DNA from: Chromatiales bacterium
GTDB lineage: Bacteria; Pseudomonadota; Gammaproteobacteria; CAMYNG01
DNA length: 46,907 nucleotides
Assembly (NCBI GenBank): GCA_027005735.1
Contig: JALTLF010000090.1
Span: 18,509 to 65,415 of the forward strand
Reading direction: 5' to 3'
In this document: in pieces, positions 19,646 to 28,055 of the stretch
How positions within the stretch are numbered: position 1 is the stretch's first letter
Layout of the letters: each line of letters begins with the position of its first letter
Position numbers and translations under genes: made by a program
Notes under the pieces: generated by a model
Database searches by the model: none
Told to the model about the DNA's origin: nothing
What the model saw: the letters and a program-made list of their open reading frames with translations, nothing else

Positions 19646-20296
19646 ATGAAAATAATTCATCCGTTGAAATCGTTTGCGACCTTGCTGCTGGTGGCCGTTC
19701 TGGCCGCGGGCTGCGCCTCGGACGGTGACGGCGACAACGCGGGGATCACGGCGGAAGAGGCCATTGCGGCGGCCAAGGCGGCCAACGCCAAGGCCAAGGC
19801 TGAAGGCGTCGAATGGCGCGATACCGGCAAGATCATCAAGAAGGCCGAAGCGGCCCTGGCCGACGGTGATTCCGCCAAGGCCATCAAGCTGGCCAACCGG
19901 GCACGCCGCCAGGCGGAGATGGCCGTGGAGCAGAAGTACCGCGAACTGCGCCGCCTCAAGGCCCTGGGGATCATCGACGGCCACATGCCCATGCAGGAAC
20001 ACATGCAGCAACACCATGGCGGCGCGGATCGCTACCAGGTGGTCAAGGGCGACAACCTCTGGGATATCTCCGGACGCAGTGACATCTATGCCAACCCCTA
20101 CCAGTGGCCCCTGATCTACCGTGCCAACCAGGGCCAGATCAAGGACGCCGATCTGATCTACCCCGGCCAGACGCTGGACATTCAGCGCAATGCCTCGGCC
20201 GCCGAGGTCAACGCCGCCATCGCCCACGCGAAGAATCGTGGCGCATGGTCGCTGGGCGTGGTTGAGGACACCGACCGGGCCTACCTGGCGCAGTAA
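19646..20296 (+). CDS. LysM-domain lipoprotein
   Basis: Envelope lipoprotein, 216 residues. The signal peptide ends in lipobox VLAAGC (Cys about 23). An acidic spacer and a long Ala/Lys-rich helical region (about residues 32-105, with ALADGDSAKAIKLANRARRQ resembling DUF4398) lead to a His/Met-rich linker (GHMPMQEHMQQHHGG). A LysM peptidoglycan-binding domain follows (YQVVKGDNLWDISGRSDIYA to LIYPGQTLDI, about residues 128-180). It probably links the outer membrane to the cell wall. It has its own strong promoter and terminator. Confidence 0.88.
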   Translation: MKIIHPLKSFATLLLVAVLAAGCASDGDGDNAGITAEEAIAAAKAANAKAKAEGVEWRDTGKIIKKAEAALADGDSAKAIKLANRARRQAEMAVEQKYRELRRLKALGIIDGHMPMQEHMQQHHGGADRYQVVKGDNLWDISGRSDIYANPYQWPLIYRANQGQIKDADLIYPGQTLDIQRNASAAEVNAAIAHAKNRGAWSLGVVEDTDRAYLAQ

Positions 20297-20321
20297 GTGT
20301 TCCGAGCGACAACCGAAGTCG

Positions 20322-20346
20322 AAAAGGGCCCCGTTGGGGCCCTTTT
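20322..20346 (+). terminator. Rho-independent terminator after the LysM lipoprotein
   Basis: AAAAGGGCCCC, loop GTT, GGGGCCCTTTT: an 11-base perfect stem with a terminal T-run, 26 bases after the stop codon at 20296. Confidence 0.9.
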
Positions 20347-20395
20347 CATTTAGCCCCGCCCTGGAGCGAAATACCATTCGTACGGGGATGTCGGG

Positions 20396-21580
20396 ATGAC
20401 GCTGCCAGCCCGTCTGCAGGATCTGCTGCGAGGTGTCATCGCCGGCCTGCCGACGCTGCCGGCGCGCCTCGGGCGCGGTCTGCGCGCTCTCGGCCGCTTC
20501 GTCTGGCTGGTGGGGGATCAGTATTTCCGCATTCGCGGGCCGCGTATTGCCGCGGCGCTCACCTTCACCACCCTGCTGGCGCTGGTGCCCCTGCTGACGG
20601 TGGCCTTTGCCTTCTTCAGTCGCTATCCCTTTTTCGAGGAAATCCTGCGCGTGGCGCAGGATACCCTGTTCGACCTTCTGACACCGAGCGCCGGGCTGGA
20701 GGTGCGCGAACAGGTCACGCACTTCGTGCAGGCCACGCAGCGCCTGACCTCGCTCGGTCTGGCCGTGCTGGTGGTGAGCGCCCTGACCACGCTCAATACC
20801 ATCGACGCGGCCTTCAACGACATCTGGCACGTGAACCGCACGCGCAACGTGTTCACCACCCTCATCGCCTACGTGACGGTGCTGTTTCTCGGCCCGCTGC
20901 TGCTCGGTATCAGCATCAGCTTGACCACCTATATCTTCTCACTGCCGGATGTCCATGACTTCGCCACCCGCGGCCCGCTGGCCGCGCTCCTGCCCTGGGT
21001 CCCGGCCCTGTCCACCTGGCTGGCCTTTACCCTCATGTACAAGTGGGTGCCCAACACGCGCGTGCTGTGGCGCCATGCCCTCGCCGGCGGCCTGCTGGCC
21101 ATGGTGCTGTTCGAGCTCTCCAAGCGCGGCTTCGCCCTCTACCTGTCCTGGTTCCCCTCCTACCAGGTGGTCTACGGGGCGGTCGCCATGATCCCCCTGT
21201 TGCTGCTGTGGATGTTCATTTCCTGGACGGTGGTCCTGCTCGGCGCGCAGACGGCGCACTGCCTGTCCTTCTTCCGCTGGTCGGCACGCGGGGACGGCGA
21301 AGGCGTACGCCACCTGCCGGCGGACATCGCCGCGCGCCTGCTGGGCCTGCTCTATGCCGCCGGGACGGAAGGGGTGAGCGCCGCGCAACTGGTGCGCCAG
21401 GGCATCGACACCGACACGGAGACCCTGGTCCTGCTGCTGGAACGTCTGCAGGAAGAAGGCCTGGTGGACACCAACGAGCAGGGGGCCTGGCTGTGGAACC
21501 ACGGTAATGGCCGCCTGTCGGTCAATGAGCTGCTGCACCGCTTCGAGCGCGCGGCGGCAAGGGTGCGACGCGGCCGCTAG
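20396..21580 (+). CDS. yihY: YihY/BrkB family inner-membrane protein
   Basis: Polytopic membrane protein, 394 residues, once called ribonuclease BN but not a nuclease; its role is unknown. RIAAALTFTTLLALVPLLTV is the family signature, and six hydrophobic segments follow, with SFPSYQVVYGAVAMIPLLLLW-like text near residue 255. The C-terminal region (about residues 300-385) looks like a winged-helix domain (TDTETLVLLLERLQEEGLVD), as in the longer family members. The ATG at 20396 is close behind the terminator, so its promoter must be within the preceding 50 bases or transcription reads through. Confidence 0.9.
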   Translation: MTLPARLQDLLRGVIAGLPTLPARLGRGLRALGRFVWLVGDQYFRIRGPRIAAALTFTTLLALVPLLTVAFAFFSRYPFFEEILRVAQDTLFDLLTPSAGLEVREQVTHFVQATQRLTSLGLAVLVVSALTTLNTIDAAFNDIWHVNRTRNVFTTLIAYVTVLFLGPLLLGISISLTTYIFSLPDVHDFATRGPLAALLPWVPALSTWLAFTLMYKWVPNTRVLWRHALAGGLLAMVLFELSKRGFALYLSWFPSYQVVYGAVAMIPLLLLWMFISWTVVLLGAQTAHCLSFFRWSARGDGEGVRHLPADIAARLLGLLYAAGTEGVSAAQLVRQGIDTDTETLVLLLERLQEEGLVDTNEQGAWLWNHGNGRLSVNELLHRFERAAARVRRGR

Positions 21581-21769
21581 GGCGCCCCTGTGCATATGCG
21601 TCTGTACAGGTCCCGGGGTCGGGGGTAGAAGGAGATCGGGAACTCCGGGCGATCCGGTATGATCCCGTTGGGCCGACGGTGAAGCCGTGACGGTGCCCGG
21701 GAGCGGGGAATTGTTCGTCGCCGGGATGGTCGTAAGGAGAACCGTGGTGCCGCAAGGACAGGAGAGAAC

Positions 21770-22294
21770 ATGCGTAGTCTGAAGACTTTTACTTTGTTGA
21801 TGTTGCTTGTGATGAGCGGGCCGTTGCCGGCCGCGGAGCGCGTGGACTTCCATTTGCGGGACCTGCAGGGACAGGAGCACCGCCTGTCGGACTATCGCGG
21901 CAAGTGGGTGGTGGTGAACTTCTGGGCCACCTGGTGCCCGCCCTGCCTGGACGAGTTGCCGGAACTGGTGGATTTCCACGAGGCCTGGCAGCCGCGGGAT
22001 GCCGTGGTGCTGGGGATCAACTTCGAGCAGGTGGATGGCGACTACCTGCGCGAATTCGTCGATGAATACTTTATTTCCTATCCGGTGCTGGTGCCGCAAC
22101 GGGGTATCGAGCGCCTGTTCGGCCGTATCCGGGGACTGCCCACCACCTTCATCGTGTCTCCGCAGGGTGAGGTGGTACATCGTCATGTCGGCAGCGTGAC
22201 ACGGGAATACCTGGAGTCGGTCATTACGCAGCTGCGCGCGCGCCCCGGCCAGACCGCCTTCCTTCCCTTCGGTAACCCTGTGGAGGCACCCTGA
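21770..22294 (+). CDS. TlpA-like periplasmic thiol-disulfide protein
   Basis: Thioredoxin-fold protein, 174 residues, exported by a signal peptide (about residues 1-22). The active site WCPPC has Cys56 and Cys59, and the cis-Pro segment is GLPTTFIVSPQGEVVHRHVG. TlpA/ResA proteins usually reduce periplasmic disulfides, for example in cytochrome c maturation. The ATG follows GGACAGGAGAG. Its stop overlaps the next gene's start by one base. A thioredoxin gene between yihY and the acylphosphatase gene is also found in Pseudomonas. Confidence 0.9.
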   Translation: MRSLKTFTLLMLLVMSGPLPAAERVDFHLRDLQGQEHRLSDYRGKWVVVNFWATWCPPCLDELPELVDFHEAWQPRDAVVLGINFEQVDGDYLREFVDEYFISYPVLVPQRGIERLFGRIRGLPTTFIVSPQGEVVHRHVGSVTREYLESVITQLRARPGQTAFLPFGNPVEAP

Positions 22295-22830
22295 TGCGGC
22301 GCTGCCTGGCTATCCTGCTGGTGCTGGCATCCTTCCCGCTTGCCGCGCAGGCGGGGGTGGCGCGCGATCCCTACAAGTATTTCTTCAACGAGACCTGGGG
22401 TGACATGCCGGAGGAGCTGGCCAACGCTCGTGCCGCCGGCAAGAAGGCCATCATGCTGTTCTTCGAGATGGACGAATGCCCCTACTGTCATTACATGAAG
22501 ACCACGGTGCTCAACCAGCCGGAGGTGCAGGAGTATTTCCGCAAACACTTCCTGCTCTTTGCCATCGACATCGAGGGTGACGTCGAGATGGTCAACTTCC
22601 GCGGCGAGACGACGACGCAGAAGGACTTTGCCTTCCGCGAGTTCCGCGTGCGCGCCACGCCGGTGATCGCCTTTTTCGATCTCGACGGCAAGCTGATCTA
22701 CCGCCACATCGGCAAGACACGGGGCGTCGGCGAGTTTATGCTCATGGGTGAATATATCGCCACCGGCAAGTACCGGGAGATGCCTTTCGTGCGCTTCAAA
22801 CGCCTGAAAAAGAAGGCCGCGAGACCCTGA
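22294..22830 (+). CDS. Periplasmic thioredoxin-fold protein (SoxW-like)
   Basis: Secreted thioredoxin-related protein, 178 residues. The signal peptide (about 20 residues) is followed by a domain with FFEMDECPYCHYMKTTVLN, active-site Cys62-Pro-Tyr-Cys65, and the cis-Pro loop VRATPVIAFFDLDGKLIYR. The CPYC centre and the Cys-His-Tyr-Met text resemble SoxW/thioredoxin_2-type proteins that work with thiosulfate oxidation or cytochrome assembly; no sox genes are in the window. It shares stop/start bases with both neighbours. Confidence 0.85.
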   Translation: MRRCLAILLVLASFPLAAQAGVARDPYKYFFNETWGDMPEELANARAAGKKAIMLFFEMDECPYCHYMKTTVLNQPEVQEYFRKHFLLFAIDIEGDVEMVNFRGETTTQKDFAFREFRVRATPVIAFFDLDGKLIYRHIGKTRGVGEFMLMGEYIATGKYREMPFVRFKRLKKKAARP

Positions 22831-24158
22831 TGCCTGGGTGGGCCGTGCAGGAAACCCGGCTGGCGGGGCGCATGCTTGTGGCCATGGTACTGGTCCCCGT
22901 TCTGGCCCTGGCCGCGCCCCCCGAGACGCCTGCGCCCCTGCCGCAGCCCCTGACGCTGGAGGCGGCGCTGCGTTATGCCGATGCCGTGCACCCGGACCTG
23001 CTGGTGGCGCAGGCGGCACTGGATGCCGCCCGCGCCGAGCGCCAGGCCATCGAGGCGCGCAACGGCTTCAATCTGGATCTGGAGGCGCGCCTGCGCTGGA
23101 TCGATCCCCTGCCTGTCGCCATCGACCAGTCGGTGGAAGACCATCGCCTGGCGCTCTTTTTCAGCAAGATCCTCTACGACTTCGGTTACAGCCATGCCTC
23201 GCTGGCGGCGGCGGAACACCAGGTGCGGGTACGGCAATTGCTCGGCGAGGCCGTGCGCCAGCAGCGGCGCATGGAGATCATGCGACGCTTCTTCGACGTC
23301 CTGCTCGCCGATCTGCGTTTCCTGCGCGACAACGAGGCCATGGCGATGGAATACGTCACCCTCGACAAGCTGCGCAACCAGCAGGAACTGGGACAGATCT
23401 CGGATCTCCAGGTGCTGGAGCAGGAAGCGGCCTACCAGCGCATGCGACAGCGCTGGGTGGCGACCCAGCACCGCCAGCGGCTGACGCGCAACTTCCTCGC
23501 CGTGGCCCTCAATCGCCCCGGAGACATTCCCGCCGAACTCGTGCCCCCGGCGCTGGGCCCGTGGCCGGCGCAGCTGCCGGAAGTGGAGTCGCTGCAGGCC
23601 GAGGCGCTGGAACACAATCTCGAGTTGCGCGCCCTGCGCGCCGGCCTCGAGGCCGCGCAGGAAACCCTGCTGGCGGCGGCGCAGACGCGGGGGCCGGTGC
23701 TGCGTGGCGAGGCGGCGGGCTTCGAGCAGTCGCGTGAGATCGGTTCGCGGGAGCGCTGGCGCGCGGGCGTGGTGCTGGAGTTGCCCCTGCTCGATGGCGG
23801 TGAGCGCGACGCGGCGGTGGCCCGGGCCCAGGCGGAGGTGTTTCGCCTCGAGGCGGAACTGGCGCGGCGCGAACAGGCGGTGCGGCTGGCGGTCCTGGAT
23901 ACCTGGATGAAACTGGACGCCCTGCGCATCCAGCGCGAGGGGGTGGAGGCGGAGCTGGACTATCGCGAGCTGTACCTGGACGAAGCGCGTTCGCTGTACG
24001 AGATGGAAGTGCGCGCGCGCCTCGGCGATGCCATGGTGCAGATCACCTCGGCCCAGCTTGCCGAGCTGGAGGCGCAGATCCAGACCGAGCTGGCCTGGGC
24101 GCAACTGGACGTGCTGCGCGGGCGCATGCCGCGGGCGGCGCGCGGGGAACGGGAATGA
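22830..24158 (+). CDS. TolC-family outer membrane protein
   Basis: Outer-membrane channel-like protein, 442 residues. A hydrophobic signal region (LVAMVLVPVLALAAPP) precedes two repeated long-helix halves: LTLEAALRYADAVHPDLLVA opens the first and ESLQAEALEHNLELRALRAG the second, as in OEP/TolC proteins. The beta-strand segments, for example WRAGVVLELPLLDGGERDAA, fit TolC. Its start overlaps the thioredoxin gene's stop. No inner-membrane pump is beside it, only an adaptor gene. Confidence 0.87.
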   Translation: MPGWAVQETRLAGRMLVAMVLVPVLALAAPPETPAPLPQPLTLEAALRYADAVHPDLLVAQAALDAARAERQAIEARNGFNLDLEARLRWIDPLPVAIDQSVEDHRLALFFSKILYDFGYSHASLAAAEHQVRVRQLLGEAVRQQRRMEIMRRFFDVLLADLRFLRDNEAMAMEYVTLDKLRNQQELGQISDLQVLEQEAAYQRMRQRWVATQHRQRLTRNFLAVALNRPGDIPAELVPPALGPWPAQLPEVESLQAEALEHNLELRALRAGLEAAQETLLAAAQTRGPVLRGEAAGFEQSREIGSRERWRAGVVLELPLLDGGERDAAVARAQAEVFRLEAELARREQAVRLAVLDTWMKLDALRIQREGVEAELDYRELYLDEARSLYEMEVRARLGDAMVQITSAQLAELEAQIQTELAWAQLDVLRGRMPRAARGERE

Positions 24159-24174
24159 TGCGGGAGAACAGCCA

Positions 24175-24960
24175 ATGGGCATACACATAAGGGAGATGGT
24201 GCTGGCGCTGCCCGGCCTCCTGATGACGGTGGCCGCCGCTGCCGGGGAACTGCAGGGGCGTCTCGACTGGCACGAGCGCGTGGCGCTGAGCATGCCGGTG
24301 AGCGGTATCATTAGCGAGGTGAACGCCGAGGTGGGCGCCACCGTCGAGCAGGGGGCCCTGCTGGTGAAACTGGACCCCCGTCCCTTCCAGCTTGCCCTGC
24401 GTGCCGCGCGGGCGAAACTCAAGAGCACGAAACTCCGGCGTGACGAGGCCGAGCGTGAGCTGACGCGCGCGAAGGAGCTGTATGAGCGTACCCTGCTCTC
24501 GGATCACGACCTGCAGCTCGCCGGTATCGCCTTCGAGACCGCGGTGGCCGACTACCAGCGCGCCCTCGCGGCCCTCCGATCCGCCGAACTGGAGAGGGAA
24601 TACAGCGAGCTGCATGCACCCTTCCCGGCACGGGTACTGGCGCGCAAGGCGGTGGTGGGGCAGACCGTGGCGGCCGATCTGCAGCCACCGGTGCTGTTCG
24701 TGCTCGCCGATGCCCGGCGCATGCGCGTGCGCGTGGTGGTGGACGCGGCGCAGGCCGCGGCGCTGAAGCCGGGCAGCACGGCGCGTGTTCGCGTGGCGGG
24801 CCGGACCCTGAGCGGCCGGCTGGCCTTCGTCGCCCCCGAGCCCGCCGACCCCGCCGAGCCCGGCCAGGGTGGTGAACCCCGTTACGAGGCGGTGTTCGAG
24901 TTTGCCACCGACGGCGCCAGCCTGCTGCGTGGCCAGCCGGCGACGGTGGAGTTGCCATGA
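24175..24960 (+). CDS. Periplasmic adaptor (membrane fusion protein, HlyD/RND type)
   Basis: Adaptor subunit, 261 residues, shorter than most RND adaptors. An N-terminal hydrophobic export or anchor segment (about residues 8-24) is followed by a lipoyl-like half-motif (SGIISEVNAEVGATVEQGAL LV), a hairpin of helices (about residues 75-140) and the second lipoyl half (HAPFPARVLARKAVVGQTV). A beta-barrel with RVRVVVDAAQAAALKPGS closes the protein. The start is the ATG at 24175 after CGGGAGAAC; the open frame upstream is a shadow of the TolC gene. Its ATGA end overlaps acylphosphatase. Confidence 0.85.
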   Translation: MGIHIREMVLALPGLLMTVAAAAGELQGRLDWHERVALSMPVSGIISEVNAEVGATVEQGALLVKLDPRPFQLALRAARAKLKSTKLRRDEAERELTRAKELYERTLLSDHDLQLAGIAFETAVADYQRALAALRSAELEREYSELHAPFPARVLARKAVVGQTVAADLQPPVLFVLADARRMRVRVVVDAAQAAALKPGSTARVRVAGRTLSGRLAFVAPEPADPAEPGQGGEPRYEAVFEFATDGASLLRGQPATVELP

Positions 24961-25226
24961 TCTGCCGCCGTTGCCTGGTGTCGGGACGCGTGCAGGGCGT
25001 GTTCTACCGCGCCAGCACCCGCGACCGCGCCCGGGCACTGGGGATCACCGGCCACGCGCGCAACCTGCCCGATGGCCGGGTGGAGGTCCTGGCCTGCGGC
25101 GCGGCCGAGGCCGTGGGCGAGCTCTGCGACTGGTTGTGGCAGGGGCCGACTTATGCGAAGGTAGAAGCGGTCCGGTGCGAGGAGGTGAGGCCCGATCCGC
25201 CACCGGAGGATTTTTCCACCGCCTGA
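24957..25226 (+). CDS. acyP: Acylphosphatase
   Basis: Small cytosolic hydrolase of acyl phosphates, 89 residues. The signature GRVQGVFYRASTRDRARALG carries the catalytic Arg, and GHARNLPDGRVEVLACG the catalytic Asn. Length matches the family. ATG overlaps the adaptor gene's stop. The gene is found near thioredoxin and yihY in other gammaproteobacteria, so its presence here reflects locus history rather than a link to efflux. Confidence 0.95.
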   Translation: MICRRCLVSGRVQGVFYRASTRDRARALGITGHARNLPDGRVEVLACGAAEAVGELCDWLWQGPTYAKVEAVRCEEVRPDPPPEDFSTA

Positions 25227-25244
25227 CAGGGAGGGACATGGCCG

Positions 25245-26237
25245 GTGAAACTGGGCGTGTTCAGTACCAGGTCCTATGATCGCGAATTTCTCACCCGTGA
25301 GAACGTCGCTTTCGATCATGAACTGGTCTTTTTCGAGACGCGCCTCAGCCAGGAGACCTGTTGCCTCGCCCATGGCCTGCCGGCGGTGTGCGTCTTCGTC
25401 AACGACCAGCCCGATGCCGAGGTATTGCGTATCCTCGCCGCCGGGGGTACCCGCCTGCTGGCCCTGCGTTGCGCCGGCTACAACAACGTGGATCTCGCCG
25501 CCGCCGCCGAGTGCGGTATCCGCGTGGTGCGCGTGCCGGCCTATTCCCCCCATTCCGTCGCCGAGCACACCGTCGGCCTGCTGCTGACCCTCAATCGCAA
25601 GATCCACCGCGCCTGGCAGCGCATCAAGGAAGGCAACTTTTCCCTCGAGGGGCTCATGGGCACCGAGTTGCGCGGTGCCACGGCCGGTATCGTCGGTCTC
25701 GGTCGCATTGGTAGCGCGACGGCGAAGATCCTGCTTGGCTTCGGCATGCAGGTGCTGGCCAGCGATCCCCAGCCCCAACCCGAGGCACTGGCGGCGGGGG
25801 TACGGCTGGTCGCCCTCGACGAACTCTACCGGGAGTCCGACGTCATCTCGCTGCACTGTCCCCTCAACCCGCAGACCCACCACATGATCGATGCCCGCGC
25901 CATCGACATGATGAAACCGGGCGTGTTTCTCATCAATACCAGCCGTGGCGCGGTGGTGGATACCCGCGCGCTCATCGACGGGCTCAAGGCGAGGAAGATC
26001 GGCGCCGTGGGGCTGGACGTGTACGAGCAGGAGGGCGACCTGTTCTTCGAAGACCTGTCCAACGAGATCATCCAGGACGACGTCTTCGAACGCCTGCTGA
26101 CCTTTCCCAACGTGGTCATCACCGGACACCAGGGCTTTTTCACCGCCCAGGCCATGCAGGCCATCGCCCGCACCACGCTGGAGAACGTGCGCCAGTTCGA
26201 GGCAGGCGAGGAACTGGTGAATGAGCTGCGGGCCTGA
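25245..26237 (+). CDS. ldhA: 2-hydroxyacid dehydrogenase, D-lactate dehydrogenase-like
   Basis: NAD-dependent D-2-hydroxyacid dehydrogenase, 330 residues, most like fermentative D-lactate dehydrogenase. The Rossmann motif is GIVGLGRIGSATAKILLGFG. The catalytic set is visible: Arg in INTSRGAVVDTRAL, Glu in GLDVYEQEGDLFFED and His in ITGHQGFFTAQAM. The stretch YNNVDLAAAAECGIRVVRVP is typical of LdhA. The start is GTG at 25245 after GGAGGG-like AGGGAGGG; there is no ATG near. It may reduce pyruvate under low oxygen. It lies 18 bases after acylphosphatase and may be co-transcribed. Confidence 0.9.
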   Translation: MKLGVFSTRSYDREFLTRENVAFDHELVFFETRLSQETCCLAHGLPAVCVFVNDQPDAEVLRILAAGGTRLLALRCAGYNNVDLAAAAECGIRVVRVPAYSPHSVAEHTVGLLLTLNRKIHRAWQRIKEGNFSLEGLMGTELRGATAGIVGLGRIGSATAKILLGFGMQVLASDPQPQPEALAAGVRLVALDELYRESDVISLHCPLNPQTHHMIDARAIDMMKPGVFLINTSRGAVVDTRALIDGLKARKIGAVGLDVYEQEGDLFFEDLSNEIIQDDVFERLLTFPNVVITGHQGFFTAQAMQAIARTTLENVRQFEAGEELVNELRA

Positions 26238-26437
26238 GGGCAGGTGGCAGGGTTTTCCAGGGTGTTTCGCCCAGGAATTGCGCCCGTGCCCTGTGCCCCG
26301 CGACGGCTCCCGCCATGGTTCCGGAGAGAACGGCATCACAGTGCGGGCACGACGGGGATGATTTTCGCTGGCGCAGGCGTGGCTAACGCGGCACACTTTC
26401 GGTTCCATACGATGAGGGGACAAGGAGGCCATGACGC

Positions 26438-26806
26438 ATGAGACAGATTGTTTTCGGTATCCTGCTGGGGCTGGCGCTCGTCGGGTGTTCCGGTGAGGAT
26501 CCCGGTCCGGATGCGGCCCAGATCGAGGATCTCGTCGATGACGGCATGGCGCCGGGGAGCACGCAGGAGGTCGAGCTGGTCTTCGCGTTTCCCGCCGCCG
26601 ATGGCGCGAAAAAGCTCTGCAAGCGTCTCAAGGCCGAGTCCTTCATCCCCGTCCTCGAGGCGGCCGGCGAGGGCATGTTGTGTCGCGCGCGGCGCAAGAT
26701 GGTGCCGGAGGCGACAGTGCTGGGCGACTACCGCAGGCGCTTCGGTGCCTGGGCAAAGAGTTTTGGCGGCGAATATCAGGGCTGGTCCATTGTGGCGGCC
26801 GAATAG
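26438..26806 (+). CDS. Lipoprotein with RraB-like domain
   Basis: Predicted lipoprotein, 122 residues. The signal peptide ends in lipobox LALVGC (Cys17). The mature region begins acidic (SGEDPGPDAAQIEDLVDDG) and continues with a compact alpha/beta domain: VELVFAFPAADGAKKLCKRL, then FGAWAKSFGGEYQGWSIV. The last segment resembles the end of RraB (RNase E inhibitor), where an alpha helix is followed by F-x-x-E-Y-x-G-W. RraB is cytosolic, so an exported copy must have another job. The start is the ATG at 26438, nine bases after AAGGAGG; an ATG at 26431 is out of frame. Confidence 0.72.
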   Translation: MRQIVFGILLGLALVGCSGEDPGPDAAQIEDLVDDGMAPGSTQEVELVFAFPAADGAKKLCKRLKAESFIPVLEAAGEGMLCRARRKMVPEATVLGDYRRRFGAWAKSFGGEYQGWSIVAAE

Positions 26807-26819
26807 GAGGAGACATCCC

Positions 26820-27422
26820 ATGAGACATCTGGTTCTGACCCTTGTACTGCTCGCCCTGTCGGCGCCGGCCCTGGCGGAGCGTTACCTGAGCACCTTCGGC
26901 TTTTCCGTGGAGATCCCGTCCCACTGGTCGGTGATGACGCGCAACGAGCTCAAGGACAATCCGGACATGCTCAATTTCGACAACGAGATCTTTGCCAATA
27001 CCGATCGCGAGCTTGTGCGGCAGATGATCGAGATGGTGCGCAGCGGCAGGATCGAGGTCTATTTCAACCAGCGTACCTCCACGGAACGTTTCGCCGACAA
27101 CATCAACGTCTATCGCCAACCGGGACGCATCCCCGCCAACAATGCCGAGCTTTCCCAGGCATGCCGCGCCCTTCCTGTTCAGTTGAGCCGCGCCTTTGGC
27201 CGCTCCCTGAACTTGCACGCCTGCGAGCTGCGCAAGGTCGCGGGGCTGCGCAGCCTGTATCTGGATTTCGATGGCGTGGTCGAGGGTACGCGCAGTGTTC
27301 AGTACCAGGTGGACAAGGGGAACGGGGAGGCGATCGTCTTCACCCTCACGTCCCGCGGCGATACGCTGTCGACCAACAACCGTGAGTTCGACGACATCGT
27401 TGGTTCCATGATCCTGGAGTGA
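26820..27422 (+). CDS. Secreted protein of unknown function
   Basis: Exported protein, 200 residues. The signal peptide (MRHLVLTLVLLALSAPALA) is cleaved before ERYLSTFGFSVEIPSHWSVM. That opening, F-x-V-x-I-P-x-x-W, resembles PsbP/DcrB-fold proteins, but the resemblance is weak and I do not assign a family. It has two Cys (CRALP and HACEL) that could form a disulfide, and a C-terminal TSRGDTLSTNNREFDDIVGS that fits the same fold. The start is the ATG at 26820 after GGAGGAGA, 13 bases after the RraB-like gene, so they form a pair. Confidence 0.75.
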   Translation: MRHLVLTLVLLALSAPALAERYLSTFGFSVEIPSHWSVMTRNELKDNPDMLNFDNEIFANTDRELVRQMIEMVRSGRIEVYFNQRTSTERFADNINVYRQPGRIPANNAELSQACRALPVQLSRAFGRSLNLHACELRKVAGLRSLYLDFDGVVEGTRSVQYQVDKGNGEAIVFTLTSRGDTLSTNNREFDDIVGSMILE

Positions 27423-27458
27423 GGCCCGCAGTGTCCTCACTGTGGTACCTGCCGTGGC

Positions 27459-28055
27459 TCAGAGCAGGCGCCAGTGGCGGTCGAGGGCGAGGAAGACGCG
27501 GTCGGTGTAGCGGTGGCTGCCGAGGCTGCCGTTGTAGCGCATCAGCGCGCGGGTAATGTTGCCGTTTTCCCTGTCGAGGTAGTAGCGCAGGATGGTGCAG
27601 CCCATGCGCAGGTTGGTGCGCACGTTGAACAGGCTGTCGCCGGGTTTGCCGATCTCGTCCAGCCAGAAGGGCATGACCTGCATCAGCCCCTGGGCGCCGG
27701 CATCGGAAATGGCGTAGCGGTCGAAACGGCTTTCCACCTCGATGACCGCCAGCACGATCTCGGGCATCAGCCCGGCGCGCGAGGCCTCGCGATGCACGTG
27801 GCGCAGCAGGACCAGGCGCTCCTCGGGATCGGCGATGAACTTTTCCAGCCGCGTGGACATGTCCACCAGCCAGACCTCGGCATCGAAGCGGTCCACGAAA
27901 CCATCGCTGTCATTGACGGCCTCGATGAGGAGCCGGCGCAGTTCGGGATCCACCACGTGTGGCGGCCTCGACGGTTCCGCGGCCGCGGGCAGCGCCAGGC
28001 CCATCAATGCAGCGATCAGAAGTCGTCGGAACCCTGATGCCGGCATGGCATTCAA
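27459..28055 (-). CDS. Lytic transglycosylase (SLT domain)
   Basis: Peptidoglycan-cleaving enzyme acting in the periplasm, 198 residues. A signal peptide (about residues 1-26, [15 protein letters not shown]) is followed by a helical lead and the SLT domain: [20 protein letters not shown] with the catalytic Glu in IEVESRFD, then GLMQVMPFW and [14 protein letters not shown]. The ATG at 28055 overlaps the proS stop, so it is translated from the proS transcript. A lytic transglycosylase gene directly after proS is a conserved pair in several gammaproteobacteria. Confidence 0.9.
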   Translation of the reverse strand: MNAMPASGFRRLLIAALMGLALPAAAEPSRPPHVVDPELRRLLIEAVNDSDGFVDRFDAEVWLVDMSTRLEKFIADPEERLVLLRHVHREASRAGLMPEIVLAVIEVESRFDRYAISDAGAQGLMQVMPFWLDEIGKPGDSLFNVRTNLRMGCTILRYYLDRENGNITRALMRYNGSLGSHRYTDRVFLALDRHWRLL

